64,000 nt of DNA from Haemaphysalis longicornis (Eukaryota; Arthropoda; Arachnida; Ixodida; Ixodidae), in NCBI GenBank assembly GCA_013339765.2, contig CM023448.1, positions 192,491,909 to 192,555,908 of the forward strand, read 5' to 3'. The notes below the pieces were generated by a model. That model ran no database searches. It was not told the DNA's origin and was given only the letters and a program-made list of their open reading frames with translations. The position numbers and the translations under genes are program-made. Below, piece by piece: positions 43,608 to 54,077 of this stretch (position 1 is its first letter; the number at the start of each line of letters is the position of its first letter).

Positions 43608-45932
43608 TCAACCAATATAGATGTACGTATCGAGCTGCTCTTCATCCCTCTCTAGGTAATTCTTTTCAATCAAGCTGTCTATGCAGTTCTTAACTGCCCT
43701 TTTTGTGAGCGGGAACATACTTGAAAACCGGGTAGTGACTTCAGCGAGCAATTCTTTGTGTTTCAGCATCATTTCCGCCTTCATGATGCGTACTATGGCC
43801 GTCTGGATGGAAAACTTCCTTTCGTTGTCAATCTGCTTTTGGTCAGACACCTGCTCATCCCTGACCTCGTTCTTAAGGAGGTTCTTGATGTTGACTCGTG
43901 CTGTTCTGTTGCTGTACTCTCTGGAGAGGGCTACCACAGTGTTAGGCTTAAGTTCTTCTGTTTCCTTCGAAGACCAACGCTCTGATTCAAGTATCTTTGA
44001 CTGGAGCAAGGACTCGAGGACGTCCCGTAAGGTATCCATAGGGATGCCAGTTTCCTCTTTTAGTTGCTGAACCGTGAAGCTGTCGACAAAGTTGTACATC
44101 AGAAGAACAGCCATTTGATAGGTGGAGACCTCGAGAGTGTACGGTTGCTGGAAGCAGTTCATGTCCACTACCCCGTACGACCGGTTGTGGAGCCACTGCA
44201 GCTTTCTGTCGGTTTTCCTGTAGTAGAATGCTGTGAAGTTCTGAACCACTTGCTTAAGCTCCTCTGGAAGCTGGAATGAGATCAACTCATTAAAGGGCCA
44301 CGACCCGGATGTCATCACTCGGACATTAAAATCGAACCCGAAGACTTCCTTGGCATTGAGGGCGCGCTCTTTAAATTCCTCATTTAACCATTCGCTGTCT
44401 TCGATGTCCTGAAGCATGCGGCGAAGCGTGCGGACGTAGTCGGGGCCGCAGGCAACGTTCAGTCTCCTGATCATGCTGTCCTCGGCGTCATCACTGGCTG
44501 ATGTGCGATCCACGAGTCGCTTGGCCAAGAGCTGGGCGTAGAACCTCTTGAAAACGTCTTTCTCCTTGATGTACTTGAACAGCACCATCACTTGATCAAG
44601 AAGGTGTTCCAGGCCTGACTCTTCCGGAATCGCAGCGCTCTCAATCAGCAATGTGTCGCAGTACCTAGCCAGCAGCTCCGGTGACTTTGTAGGTGAGTTA
44701 GTTAGATAGGTGACAGCGTTAGTGTTGACGAACGATACGCAGGCCTTGTCGAGGGCGTCTACAAACCCACTGTTCTTATTGAAGGCTTCAATAACGTGCT
44801 TCTTGCACTTGGAGTGTACCTGCAGCATGACAGAAAAATAAAGCTCGGGGTCCATGGCACCTCTTTTGCCCACCTTCTCCACCGCCGACAAACCGTTCGT
44901 TTGAACATGCTCTTCGAAGATAGTCATCAAGTCACGCAGGCCACCCTCAGTGCGCGAAACGAGCCGGAACATGCACTTGAGGTCCTCGCTCTTGTCCTCG
45001 TGAAGCATTTTTTTGAACTCGGTTCGGAAAATCTCGTGGTGATCGCTGATTAGCGCCCTGTTGCAGTAATGCGCTAGTGGCTTCGATGTCGTGACGTGGA
45101 GGTACTGGTCCACTCGCTGCTTCTCTTCGCCGAGGCGCTGCTCGACTTCTTTCATGTAGTCCGTAACGGAGTTGTGCCTAAGAAAGTCTGCGCTCTTGTT
45201 CTTGTAAAAGCTGTACGTTTCCAGCAAAAACGAGGACTCGAAGGCAGCCCTGTACTCCGTCAGGTTGTCCAAGTTCGAAGACGCGTCCGCATTCACCCCA
45301 ACCTCGACGTAGCTGAAGACGCCGCGGCGAACTAGGTCGCTGTCAATTGATTCGCCATTCCTCTCTTCCTCGATCAGGTTCAGCAGGACATCGGTGAGGT
45401 CCGCCCACAACGCCTTGAAGACGCGGTCCCTCCAACACACGACGGCCAGCTGGTACGCGTCGTAGGTGTTCGTCCTGCCTTCGCGCCGCTCTTTTTGGAC
45501 CCAGCACTGGTTGAAGTAAAGGAATACCTTGTTCAAAACACCGCTCGAGCGCTTGTATTCTTCCCATTCTTGGATGTAGGAACGCAGGAGGTCCCCGCTT
45601 TTCAGCTCGGTGCCATCGCGGAAGCGAGTGGTGAGATAGTTACGCAGGAATTCTCGCAGCAGATTGTGCAGCTTGTGGCCCGTAGACAGGCTGGTGCCGG
45701 CGAGGCGACGCGGCTCCTCCGAACCACTCGTGCAGTACTGGTAGAGGAGCCTGTAGAGATGCTCGGACGGGGCGGGGCTGGCGTTGGTATCGCTCTTGTA
45801 AATATTCTCGAGGCCCTTCGACAGGTCGAGCCATAGTTTGTCAAGGCAGGCTGGCTGCCGCAGACGCATGAGGCTACTGGCGGGCACTTGCATACTGGGG
45901 CCCGACTTGTGATGGATGTTGCTGGAAGCCAT
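43608..45932 (-). CDS. Cullin-1-like scaffold of an SCF ubiquitin ligase, intronless
   Basis: The ORF encodes 774 residues, close to the usual ~776 of CUL1. The ATG has a good context (CCAACATGG). CUL1 scaffolds SCF ligases: its N-terminal helices bind SKP1/F-box proteins and its C-terminus binds RBX1. Seen here are YQYCTS in the SKP1-binding region, VEKVGKRGAMDPELY and FVDALDKAC, the cullin string KSPELLARYCDTLL, SASDDAEDSMI, and the winged-helix end. The neddylation site IVRIMK is kept (Lys718, codon 43779-43781). The following residues are AEMM rather than the usual basic MRKV-type, and the protein ends YIYIG rather than with Ser/Ala. It is diverged from canonical CUL1 but free of stops, so probably a functional paralogue. 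Absence of introns suggests an old retrocopy. Confidence 0.92.
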   Translation of the reverse strand: MASSNIHHKSGPSMQVPASSLMRLRQPACLDKLWLDLSKGLENIYKSDTNASPAPSEHLYRLLYQYCTSGSEEPRRLAGTSLSTGHKLHNLLREFLRNYLTTRFRDGTELKSGDLLRSYIQEWEEYKRSSGVLNKVFLYFNQCWVQKERREGRTNTYDAYQLAVVCWRDRVFKALWADLTDVLLNLIEEERNGESIDSDLVRRGVFSYVEVGVNADASSNLDNLTEYRAAFESSFLLETYSFYKNKSADFLRHNSVTDYMKEVEQRLGEEKQRVDQYLHVTTSKPLAHYCNRALISDHHEIFRTEFKKMLHEDKSEDLKCMFRLVSRTEGGLRDLMTIFEEHVQTNGLSAVEKVGKRGAMDPELYFSVMLQVHSKCKKHVIEAFNKNSGFVDALDKACVSFVNTNAVTYLTNSPTKSPELLARYCDTLLIESAAIPEESGLEHLLDQVMVLFKYIKEKDVFKRFYAQLLAKRLVDRTSASDDAEDSMIRRLNVACGPDYVRTLRRMLQDIEDSEWLNEEFKERALNAKEVFGFDFNVRVMTSGSWPFNELISFQLPEELKQVVQNFTAFYYRKTDRKLQWLHNRSYGVVDMNCFQQPYTLEVSTYQMAVLLMYNFVDSFTVQQLKEETGIPMDTLRDVLESLLQSKILESERWSSKETEELKPNTVVALSREYSNRTARVNIKNLLKNEVRDEQVSDQKQIDNERKFSIQTAIVRIMKAEMMLKHKELLAEVTTRFSSMFPLTKRAVKNCIDSLIEKNYLERDEEQLDTYIYIG

Positions 45933-46245
45933 GTTGGCCGCCTCTGACCTTCTGCTTTTTCTCCTTTGGGGTTACGGCGCATACGTATTGAGGGGCATTG
46001 GCCAGGGCTCAAGATTGGTCTAATTAGTTCAGAATGTATGATTTATAATTGGAAAACAATGATGGCAAAAAACACATATACGCTCCGTATACATGTGCCG
46101 AATTGGACAACCGTAACTGCGGCACGTCTTCGGAGATATCTTCTGCTCAGGGGGTGATCCAACGGTATCCTGGACAGACCAGAGTAGGCTCACTTAAAGT
46201 TTAAATGTAATTAATCGTTTTCTGCTTCCCGTCAATGTCAAGTGG
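45933..46245. other. Region upstream of the cullin-like gene
   Basis: It should contain the cullin 5' UTR and promoter (minus strand). I see no TATA box at a convincing distance and no upstream exon. Purine-rich GGAGAAAAAGCAGAAGG lies just before the ATG region. Confidence 0.4.
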
Positions 46246-46645
46246 CCCTCACAGCCATGAGGTGCCGCCTTCCAAAATTAAACATATCTGGAAATGTCTG
46301 GATTGGTATTAACAGACGCATGTCCGTTTTGTAATGAAGCCGAATCCTTAGAACACTATCTGTTTGAATGTCGCCTTTCCTCGGAGGAAAGGAAAATCTA
46401 CCTAACTGTCCCATTCGAACGCCTCCGACTTGAACTAAAAATCTCCGTACTTCTCTCATTCGGCGCCAGCAGCTGAGGCAAAGTAAGGAAATAAATTTGC
46501 TCCCTCGTTCATGAATGCATCATGGATACTGGAAGACTCATATGCTGATTCGTGGACACATTTGTCTTCCCCGTCCCTATAGGCAAGCAGTGGAGGTGAC
46601 ACCCACACGGAAATAAACATTTGCTATAGAGAATGGTTTGACCTC
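46246..46645 (+). pseudogene. LINE ORF2 C-terminal zinc-knuckle fragment
   Basis: The frame includes DACPFCNEAESLEHYLFECR, the CxxC...H....C module that ends ORF2 of many RNase H-bearing arthropod LINEs, then an ELKISVLLSFGAS tail. A preceding frame has VKWPSQP/MRCRLPKLN-like material. 3' sequence ends near GGAAATAAACATTTGC. It is 5'-truncated and broken. Confidence 0.65.
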
Positions 46646-47084
46646 ATCAATGCGTACATCTAATACCAATGCTAAAACCGTGGGAACATCAACTGATATG
46701 CACTTTGTGGCAAAACTTTGAAGAGACCGAAGTCAGGAGGCCGCCGCCTCGACCCTGGTATATCCAACCGAAATGAGCGAACATTATGAAGCCGAACAAT
46801 TTTTGAGGAGTTAACCAAGTTTCTTGAATTAAGACAATATGCGGGGACGTAAGGGAAAGAAGTTAATTGCGACCAGCACGAGAAGCGCCCAGACTAGTGA
46901 ACGGCATTGAAGGCACGGTAAGGCACAGCAGAGAATGACGCTGAAGAACTTTAAGAGCCCTCATGGTGAATCTAACTCAGCCTCGAACACGACTGCCCTT
47001 AGAGAGTCCCTTCTTTTTGTGTGTTTCTTGGTCACTGGGAGACCTTTGGCAGAGACATGCCTCGCCTATTAGGGTTACCTTCAC
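46646..47084. other. Gene-free spacer
   Basis: No domain or repeat is recognised between the LINE fragment and the hAT-like element. Confidence 0.4.
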
Positions 47085-48421
47085 CTTCCATATACGGTGA
47101 CCAGACGTCCCGTTTTGGCCGGGACATTCCCGTTTCTGAGGTCCGCTTGTGCCGTCCAGTGTCTTTGACCCAATAAACAATGATGTACCGTTTTCCCAGG
47201 ACTGCAGTTTCAAAATTGGTGCCAAGCAAGTTGATCAAACCAAAAGTGTGCCGACTCGTTACATGTATTACAGATATGACCTTACATACTTTAAAATATT
47301 TACCAAGAGAGTAAAATTTAGATCTATTCTTACCGAAGAACGCTCTGATATTTTTTGCCGAAGACGACTTTAAAGAGGCATTATTTCGGCGGCTTACCAT
47401 GCATTGCAAAGCAAAGCACGGAAAAAGAAACTAGAAGAATGGAACTCTTCATGTAATTCGGTCTCTGAGAGATGGGTGGAAGTCTTCAAAGGTATGACAA
47501 CAGGGGATGTGCGCTGCGTTGAGATTTCTTGCGTCGCGGAACTGGCCCTTCGTTTTTATGTGGCTGTATTGATTGTAGGGTTTAACGCGCCGACGCAACG
47601 CAGGCGATGAGGCGCGCCGTAGTGGAGGGCTCCGGATTAATTTTGACCACCTGGGGATCTTTAACGTGCGCCGAAATCTCGCACACACGGGCGTTTTTGC
47701 TTTTCGCCTCCATCAGAAAAGCGGCCGCCGCGACCGGGAATCGATCCCGCGACCTCGTGCTCAGCAGCGCAACGCCCTAGCCACTGAACCACCGCGGCGG
47801 GTTTTTATGTGGCTGTAGTGGAGCGCGCTTTTTACATTGTCAACTCGACGTGGACACCAACCTGAGAGAGAGAGAGAATAGTCTTAATGATACTGGTGAG
47901 GTTAGCCTGGCCAAGGCTCCTAGCTTGCTACACCAGATGTATGAAAAAAATGAAATCGATGAAGAGATGATGATAATGACTGTGATGAAGATGATGCGCT
48001 CATTAATAGAGACCTGTTTAAAGAGTCTGATCAAGTCCTGCGCTTCACAGGAAATACAATAGAGCAACCTGCTGTCAATATTGCGTGTAATGTTACTGGT
48101 CTGTACAAGTGCGATGAATTTTACACCCGAGTCCTGCGGGATAAAGCAGAACTCGAGCGTAAGCCCTACTTTAAAAAATTAAATGGTCGGCCAAATACAC
48201 CAACTACGGACCCCATGAAGGCCTTTCAAACTGAATGCACGTGATTTAACTGTGAGTGGGATTGTTCCCTCGGCTCGAAGAACGGCTCAGTGCAAAATGT
48301 AACGTTTTAAATAAGAGCAGTTCTCCCAATCTCGATATTTTTTTTTTTTTCTCCGCTCCCGGCCACCTGCTGGTCTGTCCCGTTTTCTACCTTCAGGAAT
48401 ATGGTCACCCTACTTTCCATA
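47085..48421 (+). mobile_element. hAT-like DNA transposon, decayed
   Basis: The ends are TACGGTGACCA (47093) and its inverse TGGTCACCCTA (48412). They are flanked by CTTCCATA and CTTTCCATA, an 8-bp duplication with one indel, as expected for hAT elements. Coding islands on the plus strand fit a hAT transposase C-terminus: ERWVEVFKGMTTGDV near 47470-47510 and CNVTGLYKCDEFYTRVLRDK near 48085-48140, the dimerisation part. A SINE inserted at 47569-47800 splits them and stops occur, so it is inactive. Assignment to hAT rests on ends, duplication and these two short islands. Confidence 0.6.
47552..47817 (-). mobile_element. tRNA-derived SINE, copy 2, with perfect 17-bp duplication
   Basis: The body 47569-47800 is flanked by an identical 17-bp direct repeat (GTTTTTATGTGGCTGTA at 47552-47568 and 47801-47817). 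The tRNA-like head on the minus strand has GTGGTTCAGTGGCTAGGGCG (box A) and GGGATCGATTCCC (box B), and the tail is CAAT-type. The perfect duplication implies a recent insertion, younger than the hAT element it interrupts. Confidence 0.93.
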
Positions 48422-48424
48422 GCT

Positions 48425-48676
48425 ACCCGCCGCGTTAGCTCAGTGGCTAAGGCGTTGTGCTGCAGAGCTCAAGGACGCGGGTTCAATCTTCGGCTGCGGC
48501 GGCCGCTTTGCTGATGGAGGAGAAAAGCGAAGACGCCCGTGTGATCGAGAGTCCGGCGCACGTTAAAGATCCCCAGGCAGTCACAATTCATCCGGAGCCC
48601 TCCACCACGGCGCGCCTCATCGCCTGTGTAGCGTCGGGCGCGGTTAAACCCCCCAATCAATCAATCAATGAGCCCT
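48425..48676 (+). mobile_element. tRNA-derived SINE, copy 3
   Basis: The plus strand runs from CCCGCCGCGTTAGCTCAGTG (box A region) through GGGTTCAATCTTCGG (box B). The shared body (GCGCACGTTAAAGATCCCCA) follows and it ends in (CAAT)n at 48650-48670. It abuts the right target duplication of the hAT element and is followed by the AGAG tail of a LINE. A CTTCCATAG copy on each side may be its own duplication. Confidence 0.9.
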
Positions 48677-48680
48677 TCCA

Positions 48681-49892
48681 TAGAGAGAGAGAGAGAAATA
48701 ACTTTATTATGTTTGTTAGGTAGTTGGGCATGGTGGGTGCCCCTAGTCCACGGCTCAAGCCTCCTTGGCGCCGGTGGCTGCTCTGGCGATCGTTCGGCAC
48801 TGCTCGTCGTAGTCGGCGCTATATATATAGACAGTGCCGCACTCCACTGCTCCTCTGTAAGAGGGTGTTGGTGAATTTTGTGGCACCCTGCTGCCGTATG
48901 GTAGAGGGTGGCTACTTGGTTGCACTTGGGGCACAGCTTCGGGTATTGGGTTGGATAAAGTTTGTGTCTACGGGAGAGGTGAGGGAATGTGTTCGTTTGG
49001 ATTGAGCGGAGTGCTGTTTGATCCCGTCTTTGCAACTTGGGATGAGGAGGTGGGAATTTAATTCGGGTTGCTTTGTAGTAGCTTCGAATTTCGGAATATA
49101 TGGGCATAACAGGAACAGGAACCTCTGCTTGGGGGCTGTCAGCTCGGGGAAGGGGGGCGCGAGCCCAGGTGTGAGCCTGTTGATTGCCCTCTAGAGTTTC
49201 ATGGCCAGGGGCCCATATTATTTTGTTTGGATTATTTGGCTTGTAGCCGATTGCTAATCTGTGGGATGTTTTGCCGACGCGCCCTCTCGCCCATTGCCTG
49301 TGGGCTTCTGGGAGTCAGAAACAATGTTCATTCGTGCATCCTGTTGACCTGAAGTGATAGCTAGAGCGAATGCCGCTTCTTCTGCTTCAAGAGGTGATGT
49401 CCGCACGCTAGCAGTTATGGTGCGTTGCTGTATTGGGTTGTGCGCACAGATGGCGGCTACGCCCCTGGAACTCGTAATGGAAGCATCTGTGTGTGTACTA
49501 CGTGTAAGATGAATTCCCGTATATTTCAATATTACGGCATCTGTCTAACCTTCTGCCGTGGTGGAGTGTTGGGTTCATGTTTTTAGGTATGGGTGCTACT
49601 TTCAGAGTCCTAATTTCTTCAACTGTATTGCTGATTCCGAGTTCATTTAATTTCTGCGTCGACGTCCATTAGGGTAATCCTAGCGCCGTTTTGATTACCT
49701 TTTTAAGTGCTGCGTTGAGTATTTTGAAGTTTCTGGCTGTTAAACATAAGAATGGGGCTGAGTGTGCTACTCGTGAAATTATGAGAGCGTTGACAATTTT
49801 TAGAATGTGCCCTTCTTTCATCCCGTTCCTTCTGTTGGTTACTCGGTATAATCATTCGTAGTGTTTGTTCTATTTCTTTCATTAAATGGTTT
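48681..49892 (-). pseudogene. LINE, 3' half (split by the 5.6-kb insertion)
   Basis: From 49892 the minus strand continues a reverse transcriptase just after the LGL block: LNHLMKEIEQTLRMI, then with a frameshift VTNRRNGMKEGHILKIV and ISRVAHSAP. A damaged RNase H (STHTDASITSSRGVAAI; EAEEAAFALA) and a zinc-knuckle end (LCPKCNQVATLYHTAAGC) follow. The 3' end carries AATAAAG and a TCTC tail (48681-48695 on plus). The 5' half is at 55480-55757. Confidence 0.87.
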
Positions 49893-49908
49893 AGCCCAGG
49901 CGGCACAG

Positions 49909-50560
49909 AAAGTGTGTCCGAAGACGGGCCCGTCTATGGCCGCTTTCTGGCATGTCCGGCCAGCATCCAGGTTCTGGCAGCCGCTGATCATACGAAGAGC
50001 GGCCAACATTCGGCAACCAGCGCTTCGGTATTTCTTCGGCCGCCCGTGTTCAGACGCACAACGGCAGCTGCCCGGCTGCCAGATATTCAGTTGCCTTTCG
50101 GCTGCTGATGTTGAGAAATAAATCGGCCGGAGTACGGCTTTAGGGCATCCGTTTTTCCTTCGGGAATCGGTGTTCAGCCGAAGCACGGCAAGCGACCGGC
50201 CACAGGATATCCGTATTCTTGTGGCAGTTGGTGTTCGAAAGGAGACCGGCCGTAGCGCGGCTGCCGCGCATCCGCTCTTTCAACGGTGAACCGCGCGTCC
50301 GGCGGCAGAATATTTGTTTTCTTCGGGCAGCCGGTGTTATAAAGGAGACCGGCCGGCTTACGGCCTCAGAATGTACGTTTATCATTTGGTTAGCGGTCCT
50401 CGGCCGAATGACGGCAAGCGAAAGGCCAAGAATTTTCGGCAACCGGTGTTCAAGAGGAGACCGGCCTTCGTAAGGTATCAGGTTATACGTCATTATGCGA
50501 ACAACGGCGCACGTCTGCGCCGAGAATTCATGCACAGACGTGCTTGGAAGAAGACCCGCC
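49909..50560 (+). repeat. Left subterminal tandem array, ~50-62 bp units
   Basis: A (C)GGTGTTC-like core recurs at about 50046, 50107, 50169, 50230, 50285, 50333, 50395 and 50444. Each unit also carries GGAGACCGGCC and CGGC motifs and TTTTCTTCGG. Units are diverged from each other. The longish open frames across it are by-products of the periodicity. Confidence 0.78.
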
Positions 50561-50644
50561 GATGTAAGACCGGTTTTTCCCTGGCTGAAGAAAGAGCCGT
50601 TGGGGAGTCGAATGGCACAGACACGTTTTTCATCCGCTCGGTGT
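50561..50644. other. Junction between array and nested transposon
   Basis: Short unique sequence ends in CGGTGT (50639-50644), the left target duplication of the nested element. Confidence 0.6.
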
Positions 50645-52109
50645 CAGGGGTGGGACAGCTGAATCAGATTTGGGAGCAGTTTTTGGAGCAGCGAAATGTC
50701 GATTTTGGAGCAGAAGAACCTTGATTTGGAGCAGAAGAATGTCATTTATTAAGTCCCCTCAGGAGCCTAAAAAATCAAATTTTTGGCGACTCCGGGGAGA
50801 AAAGTGCACTTTTTAATCTGTTTTGAACGTACATAACACTGAAACAGCATTTCAATAAAGTTTTTTTCTATTCCACTACCCTTTCACAAACCATTTTTAA
50901 ATTCTGAGGCTCTATGCATAGATAGGGGGGAGCGCCATTGGAAATATCGAATGGAAAAACTAAGCAATTTCAAGACATTTTTACTATCATGTGAATGCAG
51001 AAATTATTATTTTTCTAATCCCAGACTGGGCTTTACGCACAAGTGTAGAGCCACGGCAAAAGTTGCGCTAAACGAGGTGACAGTCGTCGCACCCCACCAG
51101 CTTTCCCATTTCAATTCCCAATGTGCACGTTCACTACGATCGTAATTTGAGTAATGTTGGTATATTTAGCCACCTCCCTCTTGGCATTAAATTTCACTTC
51201 AGATAGATGAACTATAATTACTAGCGTGCAATAATAGCCCGTCCCGCTATCGCGCACTGCTCGAACATTTTGCGGCGATGTAGCCTGCGCCGCCACTTCT
51301 GCAGTGTCGATCGTCCCATTACCGCCGCTCGCAAGCTCGCTGTAAAAGGCAGCAATAACTCAGCGTTTTATAACACCGCGATGAGTTCGAAATTTCACTT
51401 CAAGCACGCACCGCGCCTCACACTCAAGGCCGAAACTCGGCGAATTCGCGGGCACCAAGCTTTTGATGAACTCCCGTCTTTAGAGTCTCGCAACTTCCCG
51501 CAACAGACCAAACGACTGAATGTAAACCCAGCCCCCCTCATAACAAAAACCACGGTAGAAATCGGCGAAGAGCACTCTGCCTGAACCACGAGCAACTGCT
51601 TCACTCGGCGGCCATGTTTCCCAATCTTCTCCACACCAAGATGGCGGTGCCCCGTGATGTCGTTCCGGAGATACGGCGCTCCGAAAATTGCCATTTTTTC
51701 ATCAACTTGCACAGTACTTTGTCGCCTCAGTACATATAAGTATTTTTTCTACAGGACTTCGCAATGGTTTTGGATGGGAAACTTTAAAATCTCACAGAAT
51801 ATAACATGTGCAACCCGACATTGTCACTTTCCAAAATACTATCTCGAGGAAAATTTATGCGGGTTTTCATTAAATGATAAATCGGTTAAACCTTTACAGA
51901 CAGCATCACCTTTGTGGTGCTGGAAAATTATGCCGTCAGTAAGCATTTTTCCCCACCGAAACTGACGGGAGCGTTAAAATCCTTGGCTCTCAGACTGTTT
52001 TGGAGCAGTTTGGCGCAATTTTTGCGAATTTCAAGCTTTTGGAGCAGCCCGGCGCAGGAAAACACATTTGTATCAAAACTGCGCAATATGCGCAGCTGTC
52101 TCACCCCTG
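50645..52109. mobile_element. Nested hAT-like transposon with 6-bp duplication
   Basis: CAGGGGTGGGACAGCTG at 50645 and its inverse (one mismatch) ending at 52109 form 17-bp inverted ends. CGGTGT directly flanks both sides. TTTTGGAGCAG motifs recur near both ends (50675-50735 and 52000-52045). Terminal CAGGGGTG suits the hAT group, though the duplication is shorter than the usual 8 bp. No transposase frame is recognised, so it is non-autonomous. Confidence 0.78.
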
Positions 52110-52914
52110 CGGTGTTTCTAAGTTTTAAATGAACGAACTACGTTTGTCAAACAGTAATGAGTGTTCTAGGTGAACGGGCAAGGTGCAAGTAGTCACTGGA
52201 CATTACCAGGAAAACGTTTAGGCCATCGAAATGCCATTTATTGCCACAAGACTGTGCCACCCCGACGGGTGAGCTAAGCCTCGCCAGTCATAGCCGCTAC
52301 AACGCCTCACCCGTCGGCTTTGCCGACGCATCAGCTCGAGGCTATTCGCCCCCTCAAGAAATGGAGACCATTGGAGACATCGACCCGGCAGCGATGTCCG
52401 ACCCGAGATGGCGGTGGTTCACCAAAATAAGTGGCCTTAAAGGGTGTCGAGCAAGCCGCCACCACGCAGGAGCTCAACCGGCGCCATGTCAAGGACTCCC
52501 CACCAAAGAAAGGCAAGGGCGCGCAAAAGCGCAAGTTTCCGGCTATTCTTCTCACAATAATACTGCGAAAAACAATATGCACTATATTGTTTGTGATAAA
52601 CGTAGGAGAGGCTAAGCTCGTGCATTGGTAGGCTCAACTTCGTGCCCTGCACTATGTTACTTCATAGGATTTTATGGCTGCCTATTTAGAAAATAGTGTT
52701 ATTTTGAATTTGCCACTAACAACAGAGCCTTGTGAATGGCGAAGCCTGGATGTTAATTTAGTGGCGGTGTTTGAAATTGAGATTAGCTACACTTGGGATA
52801 TGACTCATTTGGTTAAACATAATCGCCAGCATCCTAGCAAACACGGATTTCGTCGGGTTTTTCTTGCTCAACGCAGCTTGTTGAGTTCACGCACGATTTG
52901 GCTCTAGCAATAGA
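52110..52914. other. Interior of the 5.6-kb element
   Basis: An open frame from METIGDIDPAAMSDPRWRWF to RRHVKDSPPKKGKGAQKRK (near 52361-52545, frameshifted) has the look of a retroelement ORF1 or nucleic-acid-binding segment. I cannot name it. CACCCCGACGGGTGAG and CTCACCCGTCGG form an inverted pair at 52257-52317. Confidence 0.3.
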
Positions 52915-54077
52915 TAAGCTTAAAGTAGCTGCCTATTTTCTTGTGCGGCAAAAAAGCATTTGACGGTGTTTCATATCACCTTCTTGTTAGTACATTGCGG
53001 GCAATAAACTGAATGAATCGGTTATTGCATGGATAGCCGAGTATATCTCTCTAAGACAGCAGCTGGTCGCTCTCAATGGTTGTTCGTCCGGATATGTTCC
53101 CGCGACCTCAGGAATTCCCCAAGGCTCAGTTGCGGGCCCTCTTTTGTTTGTGTGGCCTCAAATCTTTGTTAAAAATGTTCGCGAATGACTGTGTAATTTA
53201 CAGGACTATAGCGAATGAACGTGTTTCAAAATATTTGCAGCATGATGCATATTATTAACATCCGGGTGTGCTGATTCAGAAAAGTCGTTGAATCTTAAAA
53301 AGTGTGTTAACGTCAACTTTACAAGAAAACCTTCATTCCAATCGAATGCGTATACAGTAAATTACACTGCTTTAAGAACGGCCGGAGAATTTAAATAACG
53401 AGGAGTTTATTTAACGAGTTGTTAGAGAAATAGGCACGTTCACAACATAAAAGTTACGGCTGCACGTGTTTTTGGCTTTCCGAGATAAAATTTCAGCGAA
53501 CCTCCACCTAACTTAAAAGAACAACCGCATTCCACTCATGTGCGCTCAATGTAGGAGTACGCATGTGTTTTCTGGGATCCCTACAGCAAAGAGCTGGTTG
53601 ATACGCTCGAAAACATACATAATAGGGCAGTGCGAGTCGTATTAGGTATTGGCACTGTCAACTTAGGATGAGGGAAAGTAAAAGTAAACTTAATGGGTAA
53701 AACGGGAAAGATCATAGAAGAAACCTGAGGTTGAAATGTTTTCGTAATATTTATCATTCGAAAACTGGAATAGAAGGGGAGAAGTATATCCAAGCGCCAT
53801 TCTACATATCCCAAAGTAGGATCGCTAGCTTGAAGTAAATTATTAACTTTCCTTTAAGGTGACGCCTTGCGCGATTCATTTTATTTTAGATCAAGATGAG
53901 AGTAATTATCTGCCACGTATGATTCTATCTACTGTATATAATGACGATTTTCACCGCGCTTTGTAGAATTATTTTGTTATTTGGTCTCATATTTGATGCT
54001 TAGTGCTATGTATCTCCCTGCTGCAATGCATGCAAGGGCAAGCAGGTATCAAATAAATAAATAAATAAATAAATAAA
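52915..54077 (+). pseudogene. Jockey/CR1-like LINE fragment
   Basis: The plus strand reads YISLRQQLVALNGCSSGYVP and SGIPQGSVAGPLLF (RT motif B), then FANDCVIY where an active copy has ADD. Later KCVNVNFTRK and a WDPYSKELVDTLENIHNRAV stretch with RVVLGIGT follow, as in Jockey/CR1 RT C-termini. Many frameshifts occur. The 3' end has an (AATA)n tail at 54050-54077. It carries no RNase H, unlike the LINEs at 34 and 42 kb. Confidence 0.8.
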
